NCBI RefSeq assembly: GCF_037126285.1 | Contig: NZ_CP147012.1 | Coordinates: 1-64,000 of the forward strand | Source of the DNA: Bernardetia sp. MNP-M8 | GTDB lineage: Bacteria; Bacteroidota; Bacteroidia; Cytophagales; Bernardetiaceae | Direction: 5' to 3' | DNA: 64,000 bases | In this document: piece by piece, positions 46,235 to 53,450 of the stretch | Position numbering within the stretch: the stretch's first letter is position 1 | Layout of the letters: every line of letters begins with the position of its first letter | Position numbers and translations under genes: made by a program | The notes under the pieces: generated by a model | Databases searched by the model: none | What the model was told of the DNA's origin: nothing | What the model saw: the letters and a program-made list of their open reading frames with translations, nothing else

Positions 46235-47254
46235 TTAAACCAATTGAGGAGAAAGTTTTAATAATTTCTGTAGAGCTTCATACGCCTTTCCACTTTCTAA
46301 AGATTCTTTTGCTAGTGCTTTCGCTTCTTCAAAAGAGGTTTCTTTGTTTGTATTTCTAAAAGAAGTTTGAAGTGCAATTGCTGAATTTGTCAAAACCACT
46401 TCTTTTTGTGCTTCTGTTGCTTTGTTATTCAAAACACTCAAAAATATATCAGCAGCTTCTTTTATAGTTGTTCCTCCTTCAATTTGATTTGGCTTTAAAG
46501 TTTCTGTATGCAAATCTTTTGGAGAAAGAATAAATTCGCCTTCATTGGTAATCATTTTGAAAGGAGAAGTAAGCGAAATTTCATCATATCCAGCCAAAGA
46601 ATGCACAATCGAAAACTGTGAACCTTCCTGTTTTTGGTACAAATACGCATACAAACGAGCCAATTCCAAACTAAAAACACCAATCATCTGACGTTTTACA
46701 AAAGCAGGATTTACCATAGGTCCTAGCATATTAAAGAACGTTTTTGTTCCCAAACGCAAACGAACAGGCGCAACAGCCTTCGCAGCAGGGTGAAACAAAG
46801 GCGCATGTAAAAAACAAATATTTGCTTCCTCAATTTGCCTTTGTAAAACAGATTCATCTGTCGTAAAAACTACGCCCAAATGTTCCAATACATTCGACGA
46901 ACCACAAGGCGAAGAAACGCCATAATTTCCATGTTTGGCAACCTTCACACCTGCACCAGCAACCACAAAAGAAGTAATCGTTGAAATATTAAAGGTATTT
47001 TTACCATCGCCACCTGTTCCACACAAGTCTATCGCATCATAAGCCGACAAATCTACACGCTGACAAAGCTCTAGCATCGCATCACGAAAGCCCAAAAGCT
47101 CATCCACTGTAATGCTTCGCATATTAAAAACTGTCAGAAAAGATGCAACTTGAAGTTGATTATAATCGCCATTTGAGATTTGAATCAAGAGATTTTTTGC
47201 TTCTTCTCTTGTAATGGTGTGGTGTTCGTATAAGTGATTTAGTATGTTTTTCAT
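46235..47254 (-). CDS. trpD: TrpD, anthranilate phosphoribosyltransferase
   Basis: TrpD transfers phosphoribose from PRPP to anthranilate. The 339-residue protein from the ATG at 47254 begins MKNILNHLYEHHTITREEAK. The open frame extends to 47326 through a palindromic repeat, which I take as non-coding. Motifs include LCGTGGDGKNTFNIST (PRPP), KHGNYGVSSPCGSSNVLEHLG, APLFHPA and RLGTKTFFNMLGPMVNPA. It is a class III glycosyltransferase fold, cytosolic and dimeric. It follows trpG with a 107-bp gap that contains the repeat at 47270-47352. Confidence 0.97.
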   Translation of the reverse strand: MKNILNHLYEHHTITREEAKNLLIQISNGDYNQLQVASFLTVFNMRSITVDELLGFRDAMLELCQRVDLSAYDAIDLCGTGGDGKNTFNISTITSFVVAGAGVKVAKHGNYGVSSPCGSSNVLEHLGVVFTTDESVLQRQIEEANICFLHAPLFHPAAKAVAPVRLRLGTKTFFNMLGPMVNPAFVKRQMIGVFSLELARLYAYLYQKQEGSQFSIVHSLAGYDEISLTSPFKMITNEGEFILSPKDLHTETLKPNQIEGGTTIKEAADIFLSVLNNKATEAQKEVVLTNSAIALQTSFRNTNKETSFEEAKALAKESLESGKAYEALQKLLKLSPQLV

Positions 47255-47269
47255 TTTTGTATGTTTATC

Positions 47270-47352
47270 AACCGTCGTTGAGACTTCGCCGTCAACGAGG
47301 TTTAGATAGAAATTATAAATCCTCAACGACGCTTTTAAGCTCGTTGACGGTT
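47270..47352. repeat. Palindromic intergenic repeat between trpG and trpD
   Basis: The left half, accgtcgttgag-acttcg-ccgtcaacgagg, and the right half, cctcaacgacg-cttttaag-ctcgttgacggt, are inverted with their modules swapped. Each half can form its own tcgttga/tcaacga hairpin. It is about 83 bp and has no T-run, so it is not a classic terminator. Confidence 0.85.
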
Positions 47353-47361
47353 AATTGAAAT

Positions 47362-47988
47362 TTATTTATTCACAGACTGGGAAGTCTGTGGTACGTTTTC
47401 CAACCAATTTTTAATAATCGTTTTTCCTTCTGGTGTAAGGATAGATTCTGGGTGGAACTGAATGCCTTTGAGTTTATATTTTTTGTGAGCAATCGCCATA
47501 ATTTCGCCTTGTTCATCTACGGCAGTTATTTCAAAATCGGCTGGCAAACTGTCCTTTTGAATAACCCACGAATGATAACGCCCTACATTTATTTTGGCTG
47601 GAAGTCCTGAAAACAGACTATCTTCTGTCAAAACTTTGATAGGCGTAGCAACTCCGTGATAGACTTTTGAAAGGTTTTCTAGTTTTGCGCCAAATGCCTC
47701 TCCCAATGCTTGATGTCCCAAACAAACGCCTAACATATCTTTTGTTGGTGCAAAATGCTTGATTATTTCCAATAACTTTCCTGCTTCTGACGGAATACCA
47801 CCACCAGGGGAAAGTAAGATTTTATCAAATTTTTCTAGTTCTTCTAGCTTTACTTGGTCGTTTCTAAAAACGGTAATTTGTGCTTGTTGTTCTTTGTTTG
47901 TAGAAAGTTCGCTTGTTAGTTCTCTCAAATAATGAACTAAATTATAAACGAAAGAATCGTAATTATCTATGACAGCTATTTGTTTCAT
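47362..47988 (-). CDS. trpG: TrpG, anthranilate synthase glutamine amidotransferase subunit
   Basis: TrpG supplies ammonia from glutamine to TrpE. The 208-residue protein from the ATG at 47988 starts MKQIAVIDNYDSFVYNLVHY; the longer frame to 48027 enters a repeat and is rejected. Motifs: LSPGGGIPSEAGKL, nucleophile Cys in GVCLGHQALGEAFGAKL, and the His-Glu pair in GIQFHPES. The last eight or so residues (after WLENV) are read from the hairpin repeat at 47371-47394, so a repeat insertion has probably replaced the original C-terminus. It lies 117 bp downstream of trpE. In some bacteria the same subunit also serves PabB; the degenerate paralogue at 6082 fits that. Confidence 0.95.
   Translation of the reverse strand: MKQIAVIDNYDSFVYNLVHYLRELTSELSTNKEQQAQITVFRNDQVKLEELEKFDKILLSPGGGIPSEAGKLLEIIKHFAPTKDMLGVCLGHQALGEAFGAKLENLSKVYHGVATPIKVLTEDSLFSGLPAKINVGRYHSWVIQKDSLPADFEITAVDEQGEIMAIAHKKYKLKGIQFHPESILTPEGKTIIKNWLENVPQTSQSVNK
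47371..47394. repeat. Short hairpin repeat overlapping the 3' end of trpG
   Basis: cacagactgggaagtctgtg is an 8-bp stem with a short loop, followed by gtacg. It lies inside the coding sequence and supplies the C-terminal PQTSQSV residues. Copies of the same family are at 30190-30211 and 61172-61193. Confidence 0.6.
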
Positions 47989-48002
47989 TTTTTCGTTTTT
48001 AT

Positions 48003-48042
48003 AACCGTCATTGAGATTGAAATACAATTCTCAACAACGGTT
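48003..48042. repeat. Palindromic intergenic repeat between trpE and trpG
   Basis: aaccgtcattgaga (48003-48016) pairs with tctcaacaacggtt (48029-48042), 12 of 14 positions complementary, with a 12-nt loop. It is a shorter, diverged member of the family at 45201 and 47270. Confidence 0.75.
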
Positions 48043-48105
48043 GGGTTTATAAATTATTATTAGTAAAGGGGGTATAGAGTAAATTAAAGGTAACTTTTCG
48101 CCACT

Positions 48106-49518
48106 CTACAAGACGATTTCTTCTGCTAATTTTAAGGCTTTTCGAAGGGCTGCTAATTTATTTCCTACTTCTGCAAGTTCATTTTCAGGAACAGAACTTT
48201 CTACAATTCCTGCACCTGCTTGAAAGTAAAGTGAATTTTCTTTGCTCAAAAACGAACGAATCATAATTGCATGATTATAGTCGCCATTGAAACCAATAAA
48301 ACCAATCGCACCACCGTAATAACTACGATTTTCGGGTTCATATTTATGAATGAGAGAAAGAGCATTCGGTTTTGGAGAACCTGAAAGCGTACCTGCTGGA
48401 AACGTATCAGCAGCAATCTGCAAAGGAGAAACTTCAGGTAAAAGCTCGCCACTCACTTCAGAAACCAAATGAATAACGTGAGAAAAATATTGAACTTCTC
48501 TAAAAACATCAACATTTACATTTGTTCCATTTCTACTCAAATCATTTCTTGCCAAATCAACAAGCATAACATGTTCAGCATTTTCTTTTGGGTCATTTTG
48601 AAGTTGAACAGCCAAGGCAGCATCAGCAGAATCATTTCCTGTTCGTTTGAAAGTTCCTGCAATCGGATGGATAGTTGCTTTTCTATTTTTGACTACAAGT
48701 TGCGCCTCTGGCGAAGAACCCATTAATTTGAAACTTCCATAATCAAAATAAAACAAATAAGGTGAAGGATTTACGCTGCGTAAGGCACGATAAACATTAA
48801 AATCATCGCCTTCAAATTTTTGTTTGTAACGTCTTGAAAGAACAATTTGAAAAACATCGCCACGCTTGCAATGCGAAATTCCGTGATTTACATTATCCAA
48901 AAAGTCCTCATCTGTCATATTTGAAGTTTCTTCTCCTTCTGTTTTAAAAGAATACGTAGGGGCATTTTTGTTTTGAAGAACATCTAATACTTTTTTGAAA
49001 GTTGGCTCATTTCCGTTTTCATTTTCTAGTTGATGTTCAAAAATATGAAGTTCATTTTTGAAGTGATTAATCGCAATTACATATTTGAAAACGTGATATT
49101 GAACTAATGGAATCTTGAGTTTTTCAGTTTTGGGTTCTGGTATTTTTTCAAAATACTTAACAGCATCATACGTAGTATAACCAAAAAGTCCGTTTGTAAT
49201 AAAGTTGTGTTTATTCTTTTCGGCTTTAAAACTCTTTGAAAATTTTGTAAGAGCTTCTGTTACTTCTGATGTATTTTCAATCTCTTTTTCTGTCGTGCTT
49301 CCATCAGGAAAAGACTGATAAATGGTTTCATTTTCTACCTTAAAATTCGCTATTGGCTCACAACAGATATATGTAAAGGCATTTTGATTGCCATGATAAT
49401 CTGAAGATTCCAACAGAAAACTCATTGGATATTTATCTCTTAGTTTTAAATAAATTCCGACAGGCGTAAGCGTATCAGCTAATATTTTTTGAGTAAAGGT
49501 TTTTAATTTGAAATTCAT
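48106..49518 (-). CDS. trpE: TrpE, anthranilate synthase component I
   Basis: TrpE makes anthranilate from chorismate and ammonia, the committed step of tryptophan synthesis. I start at the ATG at 49518 (MNFKLKTFTQ); the longer frame to 49608 runs through the attenuator and is rejected. The 470-residue protein keeps the N-terminal feedback-binding LLES motif (FLLESSDYHG), so Trp inhibition is expected. Catalytic motifs: FQIVLSRRY, LMGSSPEAQL, GTFKRTGND, AEHVMLVDLARNDLSRNGT, PAGTLSGSPKPNAL and GGAIGFIG. It is the first structural gene of trpEGDC and lies 161 bp after the leader peptide stop. Confidence 0.97.
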   Translation of the reverse strand: MNFKLKTFTQKILADTLTPVGIYLKLRDKYPMSFLLESSDYHGNQNAFTYICCEPIANFKVENETIYQSFPDGSTTEKEIENTSEVTEALTKFSKSFKAEKNKHNFITNGLFGYTTYDAVKYFEKIPEPKTEKLKIPLVQYHVFKYVIAINHFKNELHIFEHQLENENGNEPTFKKVLDVLQNKNAPTYSFKTEGEETSNMTDEDFLDNVNHGISHCKRGDVFQIVLSRRYKQKFEGDDFNVYRALRSVNPSPYLFYFDYGSFKLMGSSPEAQLVVKNRKATIHPIAGTFKRTGNDSADAALAVQLQNDPKENAEHVMLVDLARNDLSRNGTNVNVDVFREVQYFSHVIHLVSEVSGELLPEVSPLQIAADTFPAGTLSGSPKPNALSLIHKYEPENRSYYGGAIGFIGFNGDYNHAIMIRSFLSKENSLYFQAGAGIVESSVPENELAEVGNKLAALRKALKLAEEIVL

Positions 49519-49534
49519 AGATTTTGTATTATGT

Positions 49535-49558
49535 GTTGTTTGTGGGGACACCAACAAC
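49535..49558. repeat. Short hairpin of the GTTGTTGGTG family in the trpE 5' region
   Basis: On the minus strand gttgttggtg pairs with cacaaacaac at 9 of 10 positions. It lies between the attenuator terminator and the trpE start, so it would be in the trpE leader RNA. The same family occurs inside the MITE-like copies (21324, 22092) and at 55385 and 61144; the last two and this one also share a ggcaag- or gacaag-like tail. Confidence 0.55.
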
Positions 49559-49597
49559 GGCAAGTGTGAATATTTTTTTATTTTTAAACAAAAAAAA

Positions 49598-49625
49598 AGA
49601 CTTATCACATTTTTGCGATAAGTCT
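49598..49625 (-). terminator. trp attenuator: intrinsic terminator with competing antiterminator arm
   Basis: On the minus strand, agacttatcgc (49625-49615) pairs with gtgataagtct (49608-49598), 11 pairs with one G-U, a 6-nt loop and a nine-base U-run from 49598 down to 49590. The 5' arm (gacttatcgc, plus-strand 49615-49624) is also perfectly complementary to gcgataagtc inside the leader peptide gene (49693-49702). Only one pairing can form at a time: leader-arm pairing removes the terminator. A further 12-bp match (49637-49648 with 49704-49715) could form a third alternative. It lies between trpL and trpE. Confidence 0.88.
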
Positions 49626-49679
49626 TTTATATATAAATCAAAGATATAATTTTCTGTATTCCTTTTAATTTTTTGGAGT

Positions 49680-49784
49680 TCAGAATGCACACGACTTATC
49701 GCCTATATCTTTGATATAGTGCCACCACCATGCAGAATTTGCAGAAGTAGATAGATAAGTAATATTTAAAATTGTGTTTTTCAT
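49680..49784 (-). CDS. trpL: TrpL, tryptophan leader peptide with Trp-Trp-Trp
   Basis: A 34-codon frame on the minus strand: ATG at 49784, TGA at 49682-49680. Codons 19-21 (plus-strand 49722-49730) are three consecutive TGG Trp codons, followed by HYIKDIGDKSCAF. The antiterminator arm gcgataagtc starts about 20 nt downstream of the Trp run. With charged tRNA-Trp, the ribosome runs on to the stop and covers it, so the terminator forms. With low Trp, the ribosome stalls on the run and leaves the arm free to pair with the terminator's 5' arm. This is the classic attenuation arrangement known from enteric trp operons, where two tandem Trp codons are used. No Shine-Dalgarno is obvious. The frame is too short for ordinary gene calling. 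Confidence 0.85.
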   Translation of the reverse strand: MKNTILNITYLSTSANSAWWWHYIKDIGDKSCAF

Positions 49785-49837
49785 TCTGTTTTGATAGACA
49801 ATACTTTTATTTTGGTATATTTCTGATTGTCTCTACG

Positions 49838-49867
49838 CAAATCTACAAAAGTTTTTTGAGTTTGCAA
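49838..49867 (-). promoter_or_regulatory. Bacteroidota-type promoter of trpLEGDC
   Basis: On the minus strand TTG (49867-49865), a 19-bp spacer and TAGATTTG (49845-49838) match the Bacteroidota housekeeping consensus TTG-N19-21-TAnnTTTG. Transcription would start near 49831, about 47 nt before the trpL ATG. It is the best promoter match I found in the window and sits exactly where the attenuator needs one. Confidence 0.65.
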
Positions 49868-49986
49868 GATTTTTTTTTGGATAAACCTAATAAATTTAAT
49901 TTCGTAAGTTTAGAAAGTGTCAATTCATCTAATTCAATCTATACTGTATATTTTAATTTTCAGATTCAACAAAATTAAAATAGTTT

Positions 49987-51024
49987 TTACATCAGAATTC
50001 CATTTTTTGGAAGTATATCTTCTGGTAAATCGGTTTCTCCTAACATTTCTCTCAAATCATTTTCAATGGTTCTACATAGGGAAAGCATCGGAATATCATT
50101 TGCCATTCCTTGAAATGGATTTTCAGAATAGTCGCCTACAATTTCCATCACGACATATACCCAACCTATCAAAATAGTAAAAGGAATAGATAACCAAACT
50201 CCCCAAGGAGCAATTTTTTCAAATTCAGAAATCATTCCGAAAGGCAACAAGAAAATAAATATTCCTATAAAAACAGCACTCATATTGGCATACTGACGAG
50301 GAAGAGGAAATTTTTTGATACGCTCACATTTTCCCTGATGGTCATAAAAATCTTGTAGTATTTGTTGGAGGGCAATGTGCCTAAAATCATTAATCAAAGA
50401 TTCTTCTCTTAGTTTTGCTAAGTCTTGAAATTGCTGGTCAATGATTTGGGTAGCCGTATTTTTATATTGAATACAACTTTTATACTCTTCAGGAGGCAAA
50501 AGTAATTCTAATTCTATTTTAGTTACTTCATCATCTACCATTCCTACCCCAAATTTTCTACGATAACGATGTGCGGCTTTACCAATCAAGCCACCCTGAT
50601 TAGCATGTTCCCAAGAAACGACCACAAGTAATTGACTCCTCAAAGCATACAACCACGCAATATGACGATAGATCATTTTACGTTTTATGCTCAAAAGTTC
50701 ATCATCTGAAAGTTTATTATCTGTAAACTGGTTGCTTACCAAACTCTTCACAGCACTTCCCCACGAACGACTACTATTGACAATTCCTCCCCATATCTTA
50801 CGAGCTTCCCACATACGGTCATAAGCACTATTATTTTTGAAGCCTACATAAAAAGCAACAGCAGTACCAATAATAGAAAGAGGAAGCCAAGGAATAACGA
50901 GCCATCTTACCCCTAAATATTTATGAATTAATGCCACAAAAAATACCCACAAGGAAATCCAAATCAAATGATGTCCTGTAAATTGAATTGCATTTTTAAG
51001 GCTAATATTTTTCGTAATTATCAT
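49987..51024 (-). CDS. Bestrophin-family anion channel
   Basis: The 345-residue protein has N-terminal TM helices (about 18-60, including WISLWVFFVALIHKYLGVRW and WLPLSIIGTAVAFYVGFKNN) and a second TM pair (about 245-290). The bestrophin signature SAYDRMWEARKIWGGIVNSS and the C-terminal DDIPMLSLCRTIENDLREML-like segment (here NDIPML) are clear. Bacterial bestrophins form pentameric channels; some relatives in algae pass bicarbonate. It starts 9 bp after the stop of a beta-carbonic anhydrase gene on the same strand, so the two are surely cotranscribed. Bicarbonate or chloride passage coupled to CO2 hydration is the natural reading (inference). Confidence 0.9.
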   Translation of the reverse strand: MIITKNISLKNAIQFTGHHLIWISLWVFFVALIHKYLGVRWLVIPWLPLSIIGTAVAFYVGFKNNSAYDRMWEARKIWGGIVNSSRSWGSAVKSLVSNQFTDNKLSDDELLSIKRKMIYRHIAWLYALRSQLLVVVSWEHANQGGLIGKAAHRYRRKFGVGMVDDEVTKIELELLLPPEEYKSCIQYKNTATQIIDQQFQDLAKLREESLINDFRHIALQQILQDFYDHQGKCERIKKFPLPRQYANMSAVFIGIFIFLLPFGMISEFEKIAPWGVWLSIPFTILIGWVYVVMEIVGDYSENPFQGMANDIPMLSLCRTIENDLREMLGETDLPEDILPKNGILM

Positions 51025-51033
51025 TGCTAAAAG

Positions 51034-51675
51034 CTATTTATTTGTACCTAAATCATATATTTCTCTAATAGACTGTGCTATGCCTTGAACATCAATATTC
51101 AAATCTATCAATGTACCTGAATGAATATCGAAGACTAATCCATGAACAATAGGCAGATGATTACTCAAAAAGCTTTTTTGCCAAACTGCTGTCTTTATAA
51201 TATTGATACATTGCTCTTGTACATTCAATTCTACCAGCCTTTTATAACGATTTGTTTCGTCAGCAATGGCATTTAATTCTTCTTTGTGCAAACGATATAC
51301 ATCACGAATATTTCTTAACCAAGGATTTAGAATACCCAAATCTTTGCTTTGCATCGCTGCTTTAATTCCTCCACAAAAGTAATGACCACAAACTATAATA
51401 TGTTTTACCTTTAAATGAGCAATCGCATATTCGATGACAGAAGCCGAATTGTTATCATTATTAGGAACGAGATTCGCAACATTACGATGGACAAACATTT
51501 GCCCTGGTTGAACTCCCATCATATCTTCTGCTGTTACTCGGCTATCACTACAACCAATATAAAGAATGTCAGGGTTTTGTCCTTCTGATAAATCTTTGAA
51601 ATAATTTTTATCGATAGCTTTTTTTTGAGTTGCCCACGTTTTATTGTTTTCAAACAACTGTTCAAATAGATTCAT
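51034..51675 (-). CDS. Beta-class carbonic anhydrase
   Basis: Carbonic anhydrase hydrates CO2 to bicarbonate. The 213-residue cytosolic protein has the beta-class zinc ligands C42, H98 and C101 (GCSDSRV; CGHYFCGG) and the Asp44-Arg46 dyad. EDMMGVQPGQMFVHRNVANL is also typical. The family is dimeric or tetrameric. It lies 9 bp before the bestrophin channel gene, in one operon. A CAAAAATA at 51733-51740 (TATTTTTG on the minus strand) could be a -7 element. Confidence 0.95.
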   Translation of the reverse strand: MNLFEQLFENNKTWATQKKAIDKNYFKDLSEGQNPDILYIGCSDSRVTAEDMMGVQPGQMFVHRNVANLVPNNDNNSASVIEYAIAHLKVKHIIVCGHYFCGGIKAAMQSKDLGILNPWLRNIRDVYRLHKEELNAIADETNRYKRLVELNVQEQCINIIKTAVWQKSFLSNHLPIVHGLVFDIHSGTLIDLNIDVQGIAQSIREIYDLGTNK

Positions 51676-51823
51676 AGATAATATTTTTAGGTGAGAAAGA
51701 GGAAGTCATTTTAATAAAAAAGCAGATTTCTACAAAAATAGCATTAAAAATGATTTTATTTTGAAATAACTCAGAATATTCAAAATGGTCAATTCGTTTG
51801 AATTTAAAGAAGTATCTTTTTTA

Positions 51824-51831
51824 TATTTTTG
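51824..51831 (+). promoter_or_regulatory. Possible promoter -7 element of the hydrolase gene
   Basis: TATTTTTG fits TAnnTTTG, with a TTTG at 51797-51800 giving a 23-bp spacer, at the long end of the accepted range. It lies about 115 bp before the start at 51947. The match could be chance in AT-rich DNA. Confidence 0.3.
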
Positions 51832-51946
51832 TTTTTGTATCTTACAAGTCAGTGCTTTAAAAAGTATATTCAAATTAGTTCCCACAAAACTAAGATTATA
51901 GCAGACTAAATCAATAAAAAATCATACTCCAAAAGATAAATCAAAA

Positions 51947-53383
51947 ATGAAAACCCTATTTTTATCTCTCATTACCTTTTTATTTTCTATTTCACTTATG
52001 GCTCAAAATTTTGAAAAATCCCTTTTAGGAGACTGGAAAGGAGAATTATCTGTTTCTGGAATGAAACTACCTTTAATTTTTCATATTTCAAAAATTGAAA
52101 ATGAACAAGATGAAAATACAAATATTTTTTCTGCTACAATGGATAGTCCAGCACAAGGCGCAAAAGATATTCCTGTAAGTGAAGTTAGTTTTTTAGATAA
52201 TAATTTAACAATCAAAATTTCAAACTTAGGAGCTTCTTATGAAGGCAAATTAATTTCTAAAACTCAAATTGAAGGAATATTCAAACAAGCAGGACAAAGC
52301 TTCCCTATGATTTTGAATAAAATGGAAAAAGGTACACAAAAAGAAACCTTAAACCGTCCACAAGAACCCAAAGCTCCTTTTGATTATAAAACTGAAGAAG
52401 TGCAATTTCAAAACAAAAAAGCAAAAGAAGAAACCATTTTAGCAGGTACACTTACTTTACCAAAAAATGCAAATAATAAAACTCCTGTTGTGATTCTAAT
52501 TTCGGGTAGTGGAGCGCAAGATCGAAATCAAGAAATTTTGGGACACAAACCTTTTTTAGTAATTGCAGATTATCTTACAAAAAATGGAATTGCTGTTTTG
52601 CGTTATGATGATAGGGGAACGGCACAGTCAACTGGCATTTTTGAAGGCTCTACATCTAAGGATTTTGCAACTGATGTAGAAGCAGCGATTGATTTTTTGA
52701 AAACTAGAAAAGATATTAATACAAAAAAAATAGGTTTAATCGGACATAGTGAAGGTGGAATGATTGCACCAATGGTCGCAGCAAATCGTCAAAAAGATGT
52801 TGCTTTTATTGTTCTTTTAGCTGGAGTTGGTGTAAATGGAAGCGAACTTTTAGTAGAGCAACAACAAGCTATTGGAAAATTAAGTGGAATGAGTCAGGAA
52901 GATTTAGTAAAATCAAAAAGAGAGAATGAAGGTGCATTCAGAATTATAAATGAAATTACTGATGAGAAATTACTTAAAGAAAAAATGACTTTATATCTTA
53001 CAGATTCAGTCAATCAAGATGATTTTCCACCTTCTATGACTAAAGAAGAGTATATAAATGCACAACTTTCTCTTATTACATCGCCTTGGATGTCTTATTT
53101 TTTGAGATACAATCCAAAAGAAAATTTATCCAAAACAGTTTGTCCCATTTTAGCAATCAATGGAGATAAAGATGTTCAAGTAGATTCAAAAATCAATCTT
53201 ACAGCCATAGAAAAGGCAACACAAGAAGCAGGAAATGCAACTATAAAATACTTTCCAAATCTAAACCATTTATTTCAAACGGCAGAAACAGGTTTACCTT
53301 CTGAGTACGGAGAAATAGAAGAAACATTTTCGCCTTTGGTTTTGAAGTTTGTAACAGATTGGATAAAAGAAGAAATAAAGTAA
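51947..53383 (+). CDS. Secreted alpha/beta hydrolase
   Basis: The 478-residue protein has a signal peptide (about 1-19, ending SLMAQ). A small beta-rich N-terminal domain follows (about 25-125, LLGDWKGELSVSGMKLPLIF), common in Bacteroidota S9-like hydrolases. The catalytic domain runs from about 150: LISGSGAQDRNQ (oxyanion region), LRYDDRGTAQSTG, the nucleophile Ser in LIGHSEGGMIAPMVA, Asp in INGDKDVQVD and His in PNLNHLFQ. The triad is complete. It is probably a periplasmic esterase or peptidase; the substrate is unknown. It diverges from the carbonic anhydrase operon and ends at a shared terminator. Confidence 0.88.
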   Translation: MKTLFLSLITFLFSISLMAQNFEKSLLGDWKGELSVSGMKLPLIFHISKIENEQDENTNIFSATMDSPAQGAKDIPVSEVSFLDNNLTIKISNLGASYEGKLISKTQIEGIFKQAGQSFPMILNKMEKGTQKETLNRPQEPKAPFDYKTEEVQFQNKKAKEETILAGTLTLPKNANNKTPVVILISGSGAQDRNQEILGHKPFLVIADYLTKNGIAVLRYDDRGTAQSTGIFEGSTSKDFATDVEAAIDFLKTRKDINTKKIGLIGHSEGGMIAPMVAANRQKDVAFIVLLAGVGVNGSELLVEQQQAIGKLSGMSQEDLVKSKRENEGAFRIINEITDEKLLKEKMTLYLTDSVNQDDFPPSMTKEEYINAQLSLITSPWMSYFLRYNPKENLSKTVCPILAINGDKDVQVDSKINLTAIEKATQEAGNATIKYFPNLNHLFQTAETGLPSEYGEIEETFSPLVLKFVTDWIKEEIK

Positions 53384-53393
53384 TAGAAAAACA

Positions 53394-53426
53394 AAACCCT
53401 AAGGGCTGCAAAGGCTCTTAGGGTTT
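53394..53426. terminator. Hairpin between convergent hydrolase and hemH genes
   Basis: A 13-bp stem with one G-U pair (aaaccctaagggc / gctcttagggttt) and a 7-nt loop. The T-runs on either side are short, so strength is uncertain. Confidence 0.65.
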
Positions 53427-53450
53427 AAACTAATTTGTAATTGAGTTCAA

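Noticed and set aside
47255-47326. N-terminal extension of trpD
   Set aside because: The extra 24 codons are read through the palindromic repeat at 47270-47352; the ATG at 47254 matches the family start.
49772-50177. Plus-strand frames of 68 and 86 codons near the trp promoter
   Set aside because: They overlap the trp promoter and the bestrophin gene in antisense and have Phe/Asn-rich, non-protein-like composition.
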